A stretch of 61,587 bases of DNA. Origin: an uncultured Eubacteriales bacterium. GTDB taxonomy: Bacteria > Bacillota > Clostridia > Oscillospirales > CAG-382. Made by a program: the position numbers and the translations under genes. The stretch lies in the NCBI GenBank assembly GCA_934502885.1, contig CAKSUT010000014.1, forward strand, positions 1-61,587, read 5' to 3'. The notes under the pieces are model-generated. The model had not been told where the DNA came from. It did not search any database and was given only the letters and a program-made list of their open reading frames with translations. This document shows, piece by piece, positions 24,515 through 33,821 of the stretch. Positions within the stretch are counted from its first letter, which is position 1; each line of letters opens with the position of its first letter.

Positions 24515-26881
24515 ATGAGCAACAGATACCCGTTCCCGTCACCGGAGGAATACTTCGGATTCAAGCCTGGAACGGATCGCCATATGATCCGTTGGGACAA
24601 ACTCTGCGAATACTACCGCCTGCTCGACGAGAAGTCCGACCGCTTAAAGTACACCGAGGTCGGCAAATCAAGCGAGGGCAACCCTTTCCTCATCCTTTAC
24701 GTCTCGTCGGAGGATAATATTAAAAATCTCGAAAAGTACCGCCTGATGAACCTCAGACTCGCCGACCCCCGAAACCTCACCGAGGAAGAAGAGAAAAAAC
24801 TCGTCGCCGACGGCAAAGCCGTCTGCTTTCAGTCGTACAGCCTGCATTCAAACGAAACGGGCGGCGCACAGTCTGTTCCGCTCATGCTCTATACTCTTCT
24901 TACCGCCGAGAGCGGCGACCTGTACGAAGCTCTGCAAAACGTCATCTTCATCATCTCCCCATGCTCGGAACCCGACGGCGAAATTATCTTCACCGATTGG
25001 TACAACGAATACCTCGGCACGCGCTTCGAGGGTGTCTGCTCGCCGTACCTCCGTCACAACCTCGCCGGTCACTCGAATAACCGCGACGCTCTGCGTGAAA
25101 TTCTCTGCGAAAGCCGCTACCTCAATGACGTGCTTATCCGCAACTGGAAACCGCAAGTCTTTCAGGATCACCACCATCAGTACCCGTGGGAAAACCGCAT
25201 GAGCATCGGTCAGTCGTACAACCCCATATTCGAGGCGACCTGCCCTCTTGCACACCGCGAGACCGCCTTTTACGGCGCAAGCATGGCGGAGGATCTCACC
25301 GCCGCAGGAAGAAAGGGCGTCGTCTGCTGTGACGAGCGTTATAACGCATTCCCCGTTTCCACCTTCTACGGCAACGCTCTTCTCCACAACACGGCAGGTC
25401 TTCTCACCGAAAACGCCGACGTCGAAATAGCGACTCCCATCTACCTCCACCCCGAACAGCGCACCGAAACGCTCCGACCCTCGTCAAATTGTCCCGACCC
25501 GTGGGAGGGCGGCGAATGGCACCTCTCGGATATCGTCGAGCAAATGTACCTCGCCTCTCTTTCGCTTGTCGTCACCCTCTCGAAAAACAGGGAGCGTGCG
25601 CTCAGAAACACCGTCCGCAAGGCAAGAATGCAGATTGAGCGAGGCAATTCCTCTGAGGTAAAGGCGTATCTTCTGCCGCCGTACCAGGACGACGCTTCGA
25701 CGCTGGAGCTTTTTCTTCATATACTAAACAGTCAGCGTGTCGAATACTCGGCTCTGTCGAAGGACACCGTCGTCGAGGGAACTCTTTACCCCAAGGGAAC
25801 TATTGTTGTCCCGACAGGTCAGCCGAACTACGCGGTTGTTGACGCGCTTCTCGGCGAAAACAACTACCCCGTCGGCAAGTACAATACCAACCCCGACGGC
25901 TGTATTAAGGTAACGGATACGTCGAGCATAAATCTTGCGATAAGCATGGGACTCCATTCCGTGCCGGCACACGAGCGTATAGACGCTGCCGTTCTCGAGG
26001 CGTATACTTCGTGCGAAAAAATCCCTGTTTACCCGCTCAGCGCATCACGCAACGACAGCTACCGTTTCGTCAACGGCGAAAACAAAAAGGGTAAGAGCGT
26101 CTACCGCGACGCCGACGGCAATTTTTACGGCGCACCCGGTGAAGGACTTCGCAAGATCCGTTTCGGCAAGGTCGGACTTCTCAAAAAGAGCGCAACGTGG
26201 AACGAAGAAGAAGGCTACACGAGAAGCCTTCTGCGCGCATACGATTTCGACTACCGCACGATTCTCGACAAGGAGATAAGAGACAGCGGCGTGCCGGGCG
26301 ACATAGATGTCCTCATAATTCCGGGCGACCGCGCCGACACGCTTCTCTGCGGAGACAAAGCCCCGGAGGATAAACCGCCGAGATATCATTCCGGACTCGG
26401 TACGTCGGGCGGCAAGGCGCTCTGCGAGTTCGTCGAAAGAGGCGGCAGACTTATCGCATGGGAGGACTCCTGCCGATACGTAAACCGTGTTTTCGGTCTG
26501 GGTCTGCGCGATATGACAGCCGGTCTCGGAGATAAGGACTACTCCACAAACCTTGCGGCTCTGCGAATTGAGATTTCCGAAAGGTGCGGACTCACCCTCG
26601 GTATGCCGAGAGAAACCTTCGTGCTTCACAACTCCGGGCCGATTCTTCTTCCGTCCGATCTGAAGCATAAATTCCGCGACGCTGCACGTTTTCCGAAGTC
26701 GGATATTCTCCGGAACGGTATTGCGCAAGGCTATGAGCGTCTCGCCGACACTCCCTGCGTACTCCGCACGTCTGTCGGCAAGGGCGACATCATCCTGTTT
26801 ACCTTTAATCCGGAGTTCCGTATGCAGTGCGACGGCACCTTCAAGCTCTTATTCAACGCAACATACTTTGAGTGCGAATGA
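24515..26881 (+). CDS. M14-family zinc carboxypeptidase-like protein
   Basis: A 788-residue protein with an N-terminal M14 metallopeptidase domain. The zinc ligands are His111 and Glu114 in LHSNETGG and a His in FQDHHH (about 219-221). The substrate-binding Asn-Arg pair is at 189-190 (GHSNNRD). The C-terminal half (about residues 560-788) looks like a class I glutamine-amidotransferase-like fold (DIDVLIIPGDRADTL, then GLGTSGGKALCEFVERGG), as in other large M14 proteins. No signal peptide is evident, so it may act in the cytosol. GCAAGGAGG precedes the ATG. The real substrate (peptide, acyl or cell-wall fragment) cannot be told. Confidence 0.85.
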   Translation: MSNRYPFPSPEEYFGFKPGTDRHMIRWDKLCEYYRLLDEKSDRLKYTEVGKSSEGNPFLILYVSSEDNIKNLEKYRLMNLRLADPRNLTEEEEKKLVADGKAVCFQSYSLHSNETGGAQSVPLMLYTLLTAESGDLYEALQNVIFIISPCSEPDGEIIFTDWYNEYLGTRFEGVCSPYLRHNLAGHSNNRDALREILCESRYLNDVLIRNWKPQVFQDHHHQYPWENRMSIGQSYNPIFEATCPLAHRETAFYGASMAEDLTAAGRKGVVCCDERYNAFPVSTFYGNALLHNTAGLLTENADVEIATPIYLHPEQRTETLRPSSNCPDPWEGGEWHLSDIVEQMYLASLSLVVTLSKNRERALRNTVRKARMQIERGNSSEVKAYLLPPYQDDASTLELFLHILNSQRVEYSALSKDTVVEGTLYPKGTIVVPTGQPNYAVVDALLGENNYPVGKYNTNPDGCIKVTDTSSINLAISMGLHSVPAHERIDAAVLEAYTSCEKIPVYPLSASRNDSYRFVNGENKKGKSVYRDADGNFYGAPGEGLRKIRFGKVGLLKKSATWNEEEGYTRSLLRAYDFDYRTILDKEIRDSGVPGDIDVLIIPGDRADTLLCGDKAPEDKPPRYHSGLGTSGGKALCEFVERGGRLIAWEDSCRYVNRVFGLGLRDMTAGLGDKDYSTNLAALRIEISERCGLTLGMPRETFVLHNSGPILLPSDLKHKFRDAARFPKSDILRNGIAQGYERLADTPCVLRTSVGKGDIILFTFNPEFRMQCDGTFKLLFNATYFECE

Positions 26882-26886
26882 ACCGT

Positions 26887-27180
26887 TCAATACGCCGAAA
26901 GCCCGCGGAAAAACGCGAGCTTCCGGCTTACTGACAAACCCACCCTAAACGGGTGGGTTTGTATCAAAAATAACGGATATTTGCAGGAAGAAAACAAAAA
27001 GCGCATACCCCTTTTCCAAAGTATGATTGCAATTTTCTTCATATTTTGCATTGCAGCCGTAAGCAAACATTGTTCGGAAACTCTTTCGTTTCCGCGCATA
27101 CGGCAATAGCGCAGACCATGCAGTTCTTTCGACTCCGCAAAGCTGCGCTCAATTTTTTCTTTCCGTTTTGAGGTCCTCAC
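26887..27180 (-). pseudogene. IS1182-type transposase, C-terminal remnant
   Basis: The 97-codon frame contains KIERSFAESKELHGLRYCRM and RVSEQCLLTAAMQNMKKIAI. This is the conserved C-terminal end of IS1182-family DDE transposases. The catalytic DDE core and the N-terminus are missing, and upstream sequence (27181 onward) does not continue the frame. A 12-bp perfect inverted repeat overlaps the 3' end and could be part of the original element. No second inverted end was found. Confidence 0.75.
26934..26962. repeat. 12-bp perfect hairpin between the peptidase and IS remnant
   Basis: ACAAACCCACCC (26934-26945) and GGGTGGGTTTGT (26951-26962) pair exactly around TAAAC. It can end transcription of the peptidase gene, although no T-run follows on the plus strand, and it overlaps the 3' end of the transposase remnant. 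Confidence 0.7.
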
Positions 27181-27359
27181 TTACAAAACAAGCGAGAGTG
27201 TCAAAACGCTGCAATCAAAGTAAATATTTTTTTGCAATTTAAAAAATTACCGATTTTAGTATTTTTTAATATAATATCCACTATGCGGAAACAAGTAGGT
27301 GATAAAATTTAGATGTGGGTACAAAACGCCCGAAATATAACAATAAAGGAGACAACACC

Positions 27360-28994
27360 ATGAAAAAAACGGTACGCCTCAGCGTCGTAAGCATTATTCT
27401 CGCCGCAGTAATGTCGCTTTCCGTATTTGCGGCAGCCTCGGAGGATGCACTCCGTTTTCTCAAGAATCCCATGTTAAGCTATGAGCAGACCTCAACTCTC
27501 ACCCTCAAGCTCAACAAACCGCTCACGTTCCTTGAGGACTACCAGAGCTTCACCGACGAAAACGATCTTCTCGGTGCTTCGTTTGTAAATCCCGATTACA
27601 AGCTTCTCTCGGAGTCGCTTTTCAATCTCAATGTTGACGCGACCGTAAAAGCTTCCGTATCGCCCGACATGAAAAAAGCCGAGATATACACGAATGCTAA
27701 AGTCAACCTCCCGGCGGAGCTTTACAAAAACCTCAAGCTCACCGCAGACATCGAGGCGTCCGTGTGGATGAAGTACGACTTCACCGACGCAGAGAACCCC
27801 GATATACTCATAATCTATGCGTTCCCGATATCGAGAAAGTACATTTACATCGACCTCAAGGAGTCTCTTGCGGCACTTCCCGAGGACACCGACCTGAAAA
27901 AGAGCGTTACCGACGCTGTCAGCGGCGTTGAAAAGATGTACTCCAACGAATATATCGAAGGTCTCACCGACAAAATCATAAATCTTCTTTACGAAAATGC
28001 GGATATCACAAAGAGAATAACCTCCGTCACGGTAAAGCTTGACAACAAGGGATTTGCAAACCTCGTAAAGGGCATTGCCGACATTTACGTTGATGCGCTC
28101 AAGACTATCGGCGGCAAAGCTTATGACGAAAAAACACTCGCCGAGTTTAACGATATCGCCGCCCAAATCGTCTCTTTCATTGAAACGGCAGGGCTCCTCG
28201 GCAAGGACGGACTCACAATGAAGTACACCTTGGGTGCCGGCGGTTCGATTGCCTCCTCCGAGACTATACTCGACGTTGACTTCAACATATACGATCTCAT
28301 TTCAAAGCTTGTTATGCCCGAGGGTGCAAACGAAGAGCTTCTTTCCTACATTATACCCGAGTGGCTTACACGTGAAAACTCCGACGTCTCCTTCGACGTA
28401 ATCGGTACGGACACCTACACAAACGTCGGCGGCGATGTCGTTATCGAATACCCCGAGCTTACCGAAGCAAACAGCGTAAGCTTCGTTGACAAAATCCTCG
28501 CAGCCCCGGTTCCCGTACCCGATGACGGCGACTTCGGCATTGACGCTCCCGAAGCTTCTCCGTTCTATGATTATCACGGATATACGCCGAACTACGCAAT
28601 ATACAACGCTGTCGAGCAGTCGATATCGTTCGGAGTCCGCGAGGCGCTTGTCAACGTTTTCGGCGAGGACAACCTCAATATCACTTACGATAACGGTCAT
28701 GTCACTGCGAAAATTCTTGACGGCGTGCCTTACAAGACTATAGAATTTGATATCGGAAAGACAGTTGCGACGGTTGACGGAAAAACTGTTGAATTCATAA
28801 ACGCACCTTTCGTAAAGAACGGAGTGACATACGTTTCCTGCGACTTCTTCAATGCAGTGCTTGAAGATGATTGTACGTCCGTTGCTATCAGCTGGGATTC
28901 TTACGGCAACTACAAGCAGAATATTTATGTAATAATAGATACTATCATCCACAACAGCATTTTCCCCGATTTTACAGAGGAAGCCGTCGGCTGA
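27360..28994 (+). CDS. Secreted protein with C-terminal stalk domain
   Basis: A 544-residue exported protein. The N-terminus is a Sec signal peptide (MKKTVRLSVVSIILAAVMSL, then SVFAAA). The main body (about 30-450) has no family I recognise. It is rich in Leu/Lys/Asp with beta-like segments and reads like a surface or extracellular binding protein. The C-terminus (KTVATVDGKTVEFINAPFVK, then NGVTYVSCDFFNAVLEDD) resembles a copper amine oxidase N-like stalk domain. I chose the ATG at 27360 because AAAGGAGAC precedes it. It is a single gene closed by a strong hairpin terminator. Confidence 0.75.
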   Translation: MKKTVRLSVVSIILAAVMSLSVFAAASEDALRFLKNPMLSYEQTSTLTLKLNKPLTFLEDYQSFTDENDLLGASFVNPDYKLLSESLFNLNVDATVKASVSPDMKKAEIYTNAKVNLPAELYKNLKLTADIEASVWMKYDFTDAENPDILIIYAFPISRKYIYIDLKESLAALPEDTDLKKSVTDAVSGVEKMYSNEYIEGLTDKIINLLYENADITKRITSVTVKLDNKGFANLVKGIADIYVDALKTIGGKAYDEKTLAEFNDIAAQIVSFIETAGLLGKDGLTMKYTLGAGGSIASSETILDVDFNIYDLISKLVMPEGANEELLSYIIPEWLTRENSDVSFDVIGTDTYTNVGGDVVIEYPELTEANSVSFVDKILAAPVPVPDDGDFGIDAPEASPFYDYHGYTPNYAIYNAVEQSISFGVREALVNVFGEDNLNITYDNGHVTAKILDGVPYKTIEFDIGKTVATVDGKTVEFINAPFVKNGVTYVSCDFFNAVLEDDCTSVAISWDSYGNYKQNIYVIIDTIIHNSIFPDFTEEAVG

Positions 28995-29031
28995 TATGCA
29001 ATTGAGAATTGATAGTGGAGAATTGAGGATT

Positions 29032-29067
29032 GATAAAGAAAAACGGCGAAAGCCGTTTTTCTTTATC
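29032..29067. terminator. Strong bidirectional terminator with GAAA loop
   Basis: GATAAAGAAAAACGGC pairs over 16 bp with GCCGTTTTTCTTTATC around the loop GAAA. The A-tract and T-tract inside the arms allow termination in both directions. Just before it (28996-29033) lies an AATTGAGAATTGA-type tandem repeat. Confidence 0.85.
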
Positions 29068-29790
29068 GTTTGTACGGTGCTTGCCGATTGTTGCGGTTCT
29101 ACGAAGAGGTATACATAATCTTACGTTGGGTTTTTGCGGACGGAGCAATCTACGCAGATGCTTCGCATCCTGTGTGTCCCTACGGTATACCATGGAGAGA
29201 ATGCGAATCTCGAGCTATGTACACGCCAAAGTGCTACATTTTCCCCGAAATTCCCCATGGAGAGAGTGCTTATCCGACAGTCCCTCAGTCAACTTCGCTG
29301 ACAGCTCCCCTTGCACAGGGGAGCCTCGGCGTCTTCGCCGCCTCCATTACTACACCCATAAACAAGTGCCTATCTTCAAACTTCGCACTCTCCAAAAAGC
29401 CCCTCTTCGCAAAAATGAAATTGTCGAGCCATGCGAGGCGTTTCATTGCGAACGGTGTTTCCCACAAATTACAGCCCCTCAAAATCTACGCCAACATAAA
29501 TCTAAGTCGGCGACTTGCGTATATGGTCTCCGACTTCGGTATTTTATTCGGTTATGGTGCTAAATTAACAGCCCCTCAGTCAGCTTCGCTGACAGCTCCA
29601 GAGGTTGCTTTGCAACCGGTTACACAAGGGGATGCCTCCGGAGTTGACACGGTCAACTCGAGAGTAAATTGCTTCGCAATTTCTCTGGTAGCTTCGCCGC
29701 CTCCATTACACCCCCTGCAAAGCGAAGCTTTGCGACTTGAAGTTCTTTGGTTCTTTCTTTCAAGAAAGAACACCCCCGTAAGCCCTGCGC
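29068..29790. repeat. Composite intergenic repeat block (R4)
   Basis: About 720 bp without a credible gene. Bases 29573-29772 repeat the reverse complement of 5212-5420, including GGTTGC-TTT-GCAACC, AATTGC-TTC-GCAATT and GTTCTTTCTT/AAGAAAGAAC. Bases about 29475-29600 match the inverted start of the window (1-155). The left end (TACGGTGCTTGCCGATTG) is the same module that starts the R3 units. The long open frames seen here (over 300 codons on the plus strand) consist of repeat sequence and lack ribosome sites. Confidence 0.85.
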
Positions 29791-29792
29791 CC

Positions 29793-30788
29793 CTACGCCA
29801 ACGCGAGAGCTTTCACGAGGTAGACGGCGAGGAAGACGCTTGCGATACTTGCAATACTTGTGAGAGAAACGCCGTATGCCGAGATTTCGGCGTCGGCGCC
29901 CATCTGCTTCGACATCGCAAAACAGTTCACGGCGGCAGGAGTCGAGGACATCACCGCAAGAACGAGAAGATTGTCGCCCCGCACGCCGAAAAGGTACGCC
30001 GTCACGAGTATAAATACAGGCGCAAATACGTTGCGTAAAAATACGCTGTAAAGGATAAGTCCCCTGTCGTTTTTGAAGCCCGAGAGCGTTATCGTCGCGC
30101 CTATCGTCAGAAGTCCCATGCTCGAAGCGATATCTCCGAGATAACCTACAGTTGACACCACGGCTTTCGGAAGCGGTATCGCAAACACGGAGAATATAAG
30201 TCCGAGAAACGTCGCTATTATGAGCGGATTCTTCACTATCCCGAGTGCCACCGACTTCGGACTCTTGCTCTTTCCGCAGTAGTACGAAAGGAGAGTAACC
30301 GCCGTAATGTTGTAAAACAATACCACAAACGAAAGCGTTATCGCCGTAAGCGCTACTCCGCCCTCGTTCATGAGGTTCATCGCAATCGGCATTCCGGCAA
30401 TCGCAAAATTCGACCGGTACGCAGTCTGTACAACCGACGCCTTTTTTCTCGGATCCTTTATGAAAAAGCAGAGCGCAATCGACAGCACAATCAGCGCCGC
30501 AATCAGCGCAAGAGTAAATCCGATAAAGCGAGCGTCGAAAATCGCATGAAAGTCCGCAGACGACGTGTTTTTAAATATAAGACACGGCGTACCGACGTAA
30601 AACACAAGCTTCACTATCTCATCCTTGGTCTTCTGCGAGAAAAATCCGAGTTTATTCAAAAGTACGCCTATAAATATTACGAAGAACACCGGCAGTATCG
30701 CCGAGGCGGTGTAATCAAGAAGTTCGAGAGACAGAGGTAAATCATTCCTTTCCGCAGTTTTTCCAACGAAAATACTCAGTTTCCGCAC
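29793..30788 (-). CDS. AEC-family (auxin efflux carrier-type) transporter
   Basis: A membrane transporter of the AEC family, about 331 residues with ten hydrophobic helices arranged as two halves. Typical stretches are AILPVFFVIFIGVLLNKLGF near the N-terminus and a late VLAVMSSTPAAVNCFAMSKQ block. AEC members move organic acids or amino-acid-like compounds. The best start is a GTG at 30788 that overlaps the end of the ABC ATPase gene by 13 bases, so it is the last gene of the T-box operon. No ATG is available before the first helix, so the exact start is uncertain. Co-transcription suggests that it handles a compound related to the aromatic amino acid imported by the ABC system. Confidence 0.85.
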   Translation of the reverse strand: MRKLSIFVGKTAERNDLPLSLELLDYTASAILPVFFVIFIGVLLNKLGFFSQKTKDEIVKLVFYVGTPCLIFKNTSSADFHAIFDARFIGFTLALIAALIVLSIALCFFIKDPRKKASVVQTAYRSNFAIAGMPIAMNLMNEGGVALTAITLSFVVLFYNITAVTLLSYYCGKSKSPKSVALGIVKNPLIIATFLGLIFSVFAIPLPKAVVSTVGYLGDIASSMGLLTIGATITLSGFKNDRGLILYSVFLRNVFAPVFILVTAYLFGVRGDNLLVLAVMSSTPAAVNCFAMSKQMGADAEISAYGVSLTSIASIASVFLAVYLVKALALA

Positions 30789-31549
30789 TCAACGCTTATC
30801 TTGTTGAATATCGCCATGAGATCCTCCGTTTTCGTCTCATGCTTCTCGTCTCCCGACTTTTCGAGGACAATATTTCCCTCGTGCATCATGACGATTCTGT
30901 TGCCGTATTCGACGGCGAAGCGCAGATTGTGAGTTACCATGAGAGCCGTGAGCTTTCTTTCCTTTACTATCTTGTCGGTAATGTGCATTATTACCTCGGA
31001 GGTCTTGGGGTCAAGAGCGGCGGTGTGTTCGTCGAGAATAAGACAGTCAACCGGCGTCATAACCGACATAAGAAGCGACATAGCCTGCCTCTGACCGCCC
31101 GAAAGACAGCCGACCTTGACGTGCATTTTGTCCTCAAGTCCGAGTCCGAGACCGGAGAGCATATTGCGGTATTCCTCGTACCTCTTCTTGTTGAGTCCCG
31201 GTGTGAGTCCGAAAGACTTTCCCTTGTTGTCCGCAAGCGACATATTCTCGAAAACCGTCATCTCCGCACAGGTTCCGAACGACGGATCCTGATATACTCT
31301 TCCTATCTTTTTATAGCGAACGTAGTCAGGCTTTCCCGTCATATCGACGCCGCCGATTATCACCTTGCCGCTGTCAGGTGCGAGAGTGCCGCAGATAAGG
31401 TTTAACATCGTTGTCTTACCGCTTCCGTTGCTTCCGACTACCGAAACAAAGTCCCCGGGATTTACCCTGAACGAAAAACCGTCGAAGAGAGTCGATTCGT
31501 TGACCGTGCCTGCGTTGAATTTTTTACATATACCTTTGAGCTCTATCAT
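30776..31549 (-). CDS. ABC transporter ATPase (TrpZ-like)
   Basis: The cytosolic ATPase of an ABC importer, 257 residues. Walker A is GSNGSGKTT, the signature motif is LSGGQRQAMSL, and Walker B is VDCLILDEHTAALDP. It belongs with the ATPases of the TrpXYZ / ABC.X4 type, which work with a single permease. It overlaps the permease gene by four bases and the AEC gene by 13, so the operon is tightly coupled. No anomalies are seen. Confidence 0.93.
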   Translation of the reverse strand: MIELKGICKKFNAGTVNESTLFDGFSFRVNPGDFVSVVGSNGSGKTTMLNLICGTLAPDSGKVIIGGVDMTGKPDYVRYKKIGRVYQDPSFGTCAEMTVFENMSLADNKGKSFGLTPGLNKKRYEEYRNMLSGLGLGLEDKMHVKVGCLSGGQRQAMSLLMSVMTPVDCLILDEHTAALDPKTSEVIMHITDKIVKERKLTALMVTHNLRFAVEYGNRIVMMHEGNIVLEKSGDEKHETKTEDLMAIFNKISVECGN

Positions 31550-32490
31550 CGAACTTCTCCTTCCGAAACGGCATTCTTCTTTTTCTTCCTCTTTATCTCA
31601 AGCTGACCGAGAACGAGTACCACGAAGAACAGCACCGCCGTGACAAGGTTCTTGACGCTTGCGTCAAAGCGGTTGAGCGCAATCGAAACGCACGCCGTGT
31701 ATACAACGCTTCCGATTATAACCGCGGTCGTACTCTTCAGAAACTTGAATCTGCCGAAGATGTTGACGCCGATTATTACCGACGCAAGACCTATAACCAT
31801 TTTGCCCGTGCCGTCGGTGAGGTTGAATGCGCTGATGTACTGACAGTAAAGCGCACCCGAAAGAGCGACAAAACCGTTCGCTATCATAAGTCCCATTATC
31901 TTGATGTTGCCGCCGTTTTTGGCGAGCGTCGCAACGACTCTGGGATTGTCGCCCATGGCACGGAGTAAATACCCTCTCTTTGAACTCATGAAGAAGTCGA
32001 GAGCGATTTTCAGCACAATGAGGATAACCGCGAGAATGAGAATCTTTCTGTAGTCACGCAGGAAGTAAAGAGGTGCGGAGACGTCGTTCTTGCCGCCGAA
32101 AAGCGAGGTCACAACGTTGTTTGAGAAAATAGTCACCTTGTCTCGTGTGAGGTTGACATTCGCCTTGCCGGAGGAAATCATGCTGTTCACCGAGTAAAGC
32201 GCAGTCATGAGAATGATACCCGAGAGAAGATCCCTCACCTTGAATTTCACGTGTACGACTCCCGTGAGAAGCCCGGCAACAACACCTGCCGCCGCAGCCG
32301 CAGCCATCGTGACGAATACGTTGCAGCCTCGTGTAAGCATTGCGGCGGCTATCGCACTTCCGAGGGGAAAGCTTCCGTCAACCGTGAGGTCCGGGAAATC
32401 GAGGATTTTGTAGGTTATGTATATTCCGAGTGCCATCACGGCATAGACGCCGCCAAGCTCGACGGAGCTGATGATAAGTCCCAAGCTCAT
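31546..32490 (-). CDS. ABC transporter permease (TrpY-like)
   Basis: A 314-residue integral membrane permease of the branched-chain-type fold, with eight to ten helices. It starts MSLGLIISSVELGGVYAVMA, followed by LGIYITYKILDFPDLTVDGS, a very conserved entry for this group. A Lys/Arg-rich tail (KRKKKKN) lies in the cytosol. Together with the neighbouring lipoprotein and ATPase it forms an importer. The T-box upstream indicates an amino-acid substrate, most probably tryptophan. Confidence 0.92.
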   Translation of the reverse strand: MSLGLIISSVELGGVYAVMALGIYITYKILDFPDLTVDGSFPLGSAIAAAMLTRGCNVFVTMAAAAAAGVVAGLLTGVVHVKFKVRDLLSGIILMTALYSVNSMISSGKANVNLTRDKVTIFSNNVVTSLFGGKNDVSAPLYFLRDYRKILILAVILIVLKIALDFFMSSKRGYLLRAMGDNPRVVATLAKNGGNIKIMGLMIANGFVALSGALYCQYISAFNLTDGTGKMVIGLASVIIGVNIFGRFKFLKSTTAVIIGSVVYTACVSIALNRFDASVKNLVTAVLFFVVLVLGQLEIKRKKKKNAVSEGEVR

Positions 32491-32615
32491 GTTATATCTC
32501 CTGACATCGTTATTTTTCGGTGAACGTCAAATAATGCGGTCTTTTTCTTCAATTTAGGTCAAGCCTCCGAAAAGACTTGACCCATAACTTAAAACAATCC
32601 GGTTTCCGAAGCTGC

Positions 32616-33692
32616 TCAGCCGACGAAGTTTGCTCTTTCATTTACCTTGTCTGTGAGAGTGATGCCGAGCTCGTCAGCGGACACCTTGTTTACGTAGAGG
32701 TAATTGTCGGTAACGGTCTCGAAGGGCATTTCGGATGCCTTTGCTTCACCCTTGAGAATTTTTGCCGCCATCTTGCCTGTCTGGATGCCGAGGTTGTAGT
32801 ACTCAAGACCTTCTGCGGCTACACAGCCCTTCTTTACCTGCTCAATTTCGCTTCCGAATATCGGCTTGCCCGCTTCAAACGCTTTGTCGAGCATAATGTC
32901 GAGCTGACCTACAACGGTGTTGTCCGTGAGGTTGCTTATGCAGTCAACGTCGGGAAGAATTGCCTCAATTGCAAGCGGAACGTCTGCTGCTGCGGTGACG
33001 CCCTTGTCCACTATTTCAAAGCCGTAGTCGGGAGCAAGCTCCTTGTAAATATCTATCGTGTAGAGGGAGTTGGGTTCGCTTGTGGTGTAGAGAATGCCTA
33101 TCTTCTTTGCGTCGGGGAGCATCTCACGGATAAGCTCAAGCTGTGCCTTTACGGGGAGCGCGTCGCTCGTTCCGGTTACTTCGCCGCCGGTTGTGAGTCC
33201 TGCGCCATCGGGGTCGGTAATTGCGGTGTAAACAACGGGAATTTCTTCTTCAACAGCCGCATTGAATGCCGCCTGCGCCGAGGGAGTCGCTATCGCGCAT
33301 ATGAGGTCTGCGCCGTTCGATACAAAGCCCTGAGCGATTGTGGTGCAGTTGCCGGTATCGAAGCTTGCGTTCTTGTAGTCGATCTTGATGTTCTTGCCGT
33401 CCTCGAAGCCCTCCTCCTTGAGACCTTCAATGAAGCCCTCGCGGCAATTGTCGAGTGAACCGTGTTCGCCGAACTGGCTTATGCCTATTACGAATACCTT
33501 GTCGTCGGTCTTATCGTCGGTCGGAGTCTCATCGTCTGTCTTGTCGTCCGTCTTGTCATCGGTCGGAGTCTCGACCTTCGTGTCGTCGGGATTGTCGGGG
33601 GTGTCGGTGTTTGTCGTGCCGTTGCAGGCGGTGAAGGTGAGTGTTCCTGCTGCGAGAAGCGCGGTGAGTATAATTGATGTAAGCTTTTTCAT
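32616..33692 (-). CDS. ABC substrate-binding lipoprotein (TrpX-like)
   Basis: A 358-residue lipoprotein with lipobox FTAC. It is followed by a very acidic linker (about residues 25-65) made of repeated TDDK units, also visible as a DNA tandem repeat near 33505-33575. The binding domain belongs to the ABC substrate-binding (PF04392/TrpX) family: FVIGISQFGEHGSLDNCREG, ICAIATPSAQAAFNA, and PVVYTAITDPDGAGLT. AAAAGGAGATAA precedes the ATG. It is the first large gene after the T-box leader. The linker probably spans the cell wall. Confidence 0.93.
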   Translation of the reverse strand: MKKLTSIILTALLAAGTLTFTACNGTTNTDTPDNPDDTKVETPTDDKTDDKTDDETPTDDKTDDKVFVIGISQFGEHGSLDNCREGFIEGLKEEGFEDGKNIKIDYKNASFDTGNCTTIAQGFVSNGADLICAIATPSAQAAFNAAVEEEIPVVYTAITDPDGAGLTTGGEVTGTSDALPVKAQLELIREMLPDAKKIGILYTTSEPNSLYTIDIYKELAPDYGFEIVDKGVTAAADVPLAIEAILPDVDCISNLTDNTVVGQLDIMLDKAFEAGKPIFGSEIEQVKKGCVAAEGLEYYNLGIQTGKMAAKILKGEAKASEMPFETVTDNYLYVNKVSADELGITLTDKVNERANFVG

Positions 33693-33707
33693 GATGTTAT
33701 CTCCTTT

Positions 33708-33794
33708 TTAAATTGTATAGTGTTTGTTTTTTGAGGCGGTGATAAGGTTGAGGACATATCCTCTTCGCCATCGACCGTAGTCTGTATTTTTCAT
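33708..33794 (-). CDS. 28-codon small ORF between the T-box terminator and trpX
   Basis: The frame MKNTDYGRWRRGYVLNLITA continues with SKNKHYTI and a stop. AAAGGAGAGGGC lies seven bases before the ATG, a strong ribosome site. The stop is only 15 bases before the trpX start codon and overlaps the trpX ribosome site region. It contains one Trp and several Arg codons. It may couple translation to trpX, act as a leader peptide, or be a small membrane-active protein. Translation has not been shown; the call rests on the ribosome site and position. Confidence 0.5.
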   Translation of the reverse strand: MKNTDYGRWRRGYVLNLITASKNKHYTI

Positions 33795-33821
33795 ATACGC
33801 CCTCTCCTTTCATATTTGTAA

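Noticed and set aside
29070..30038. 322-codon plus-strand frame through repeat block R4 into the AEC gene
   Set aside because: The first two thirds are repeat DNA that also occurs inverted at 5.2 kb, and the rest is antisense to the AEC gene.
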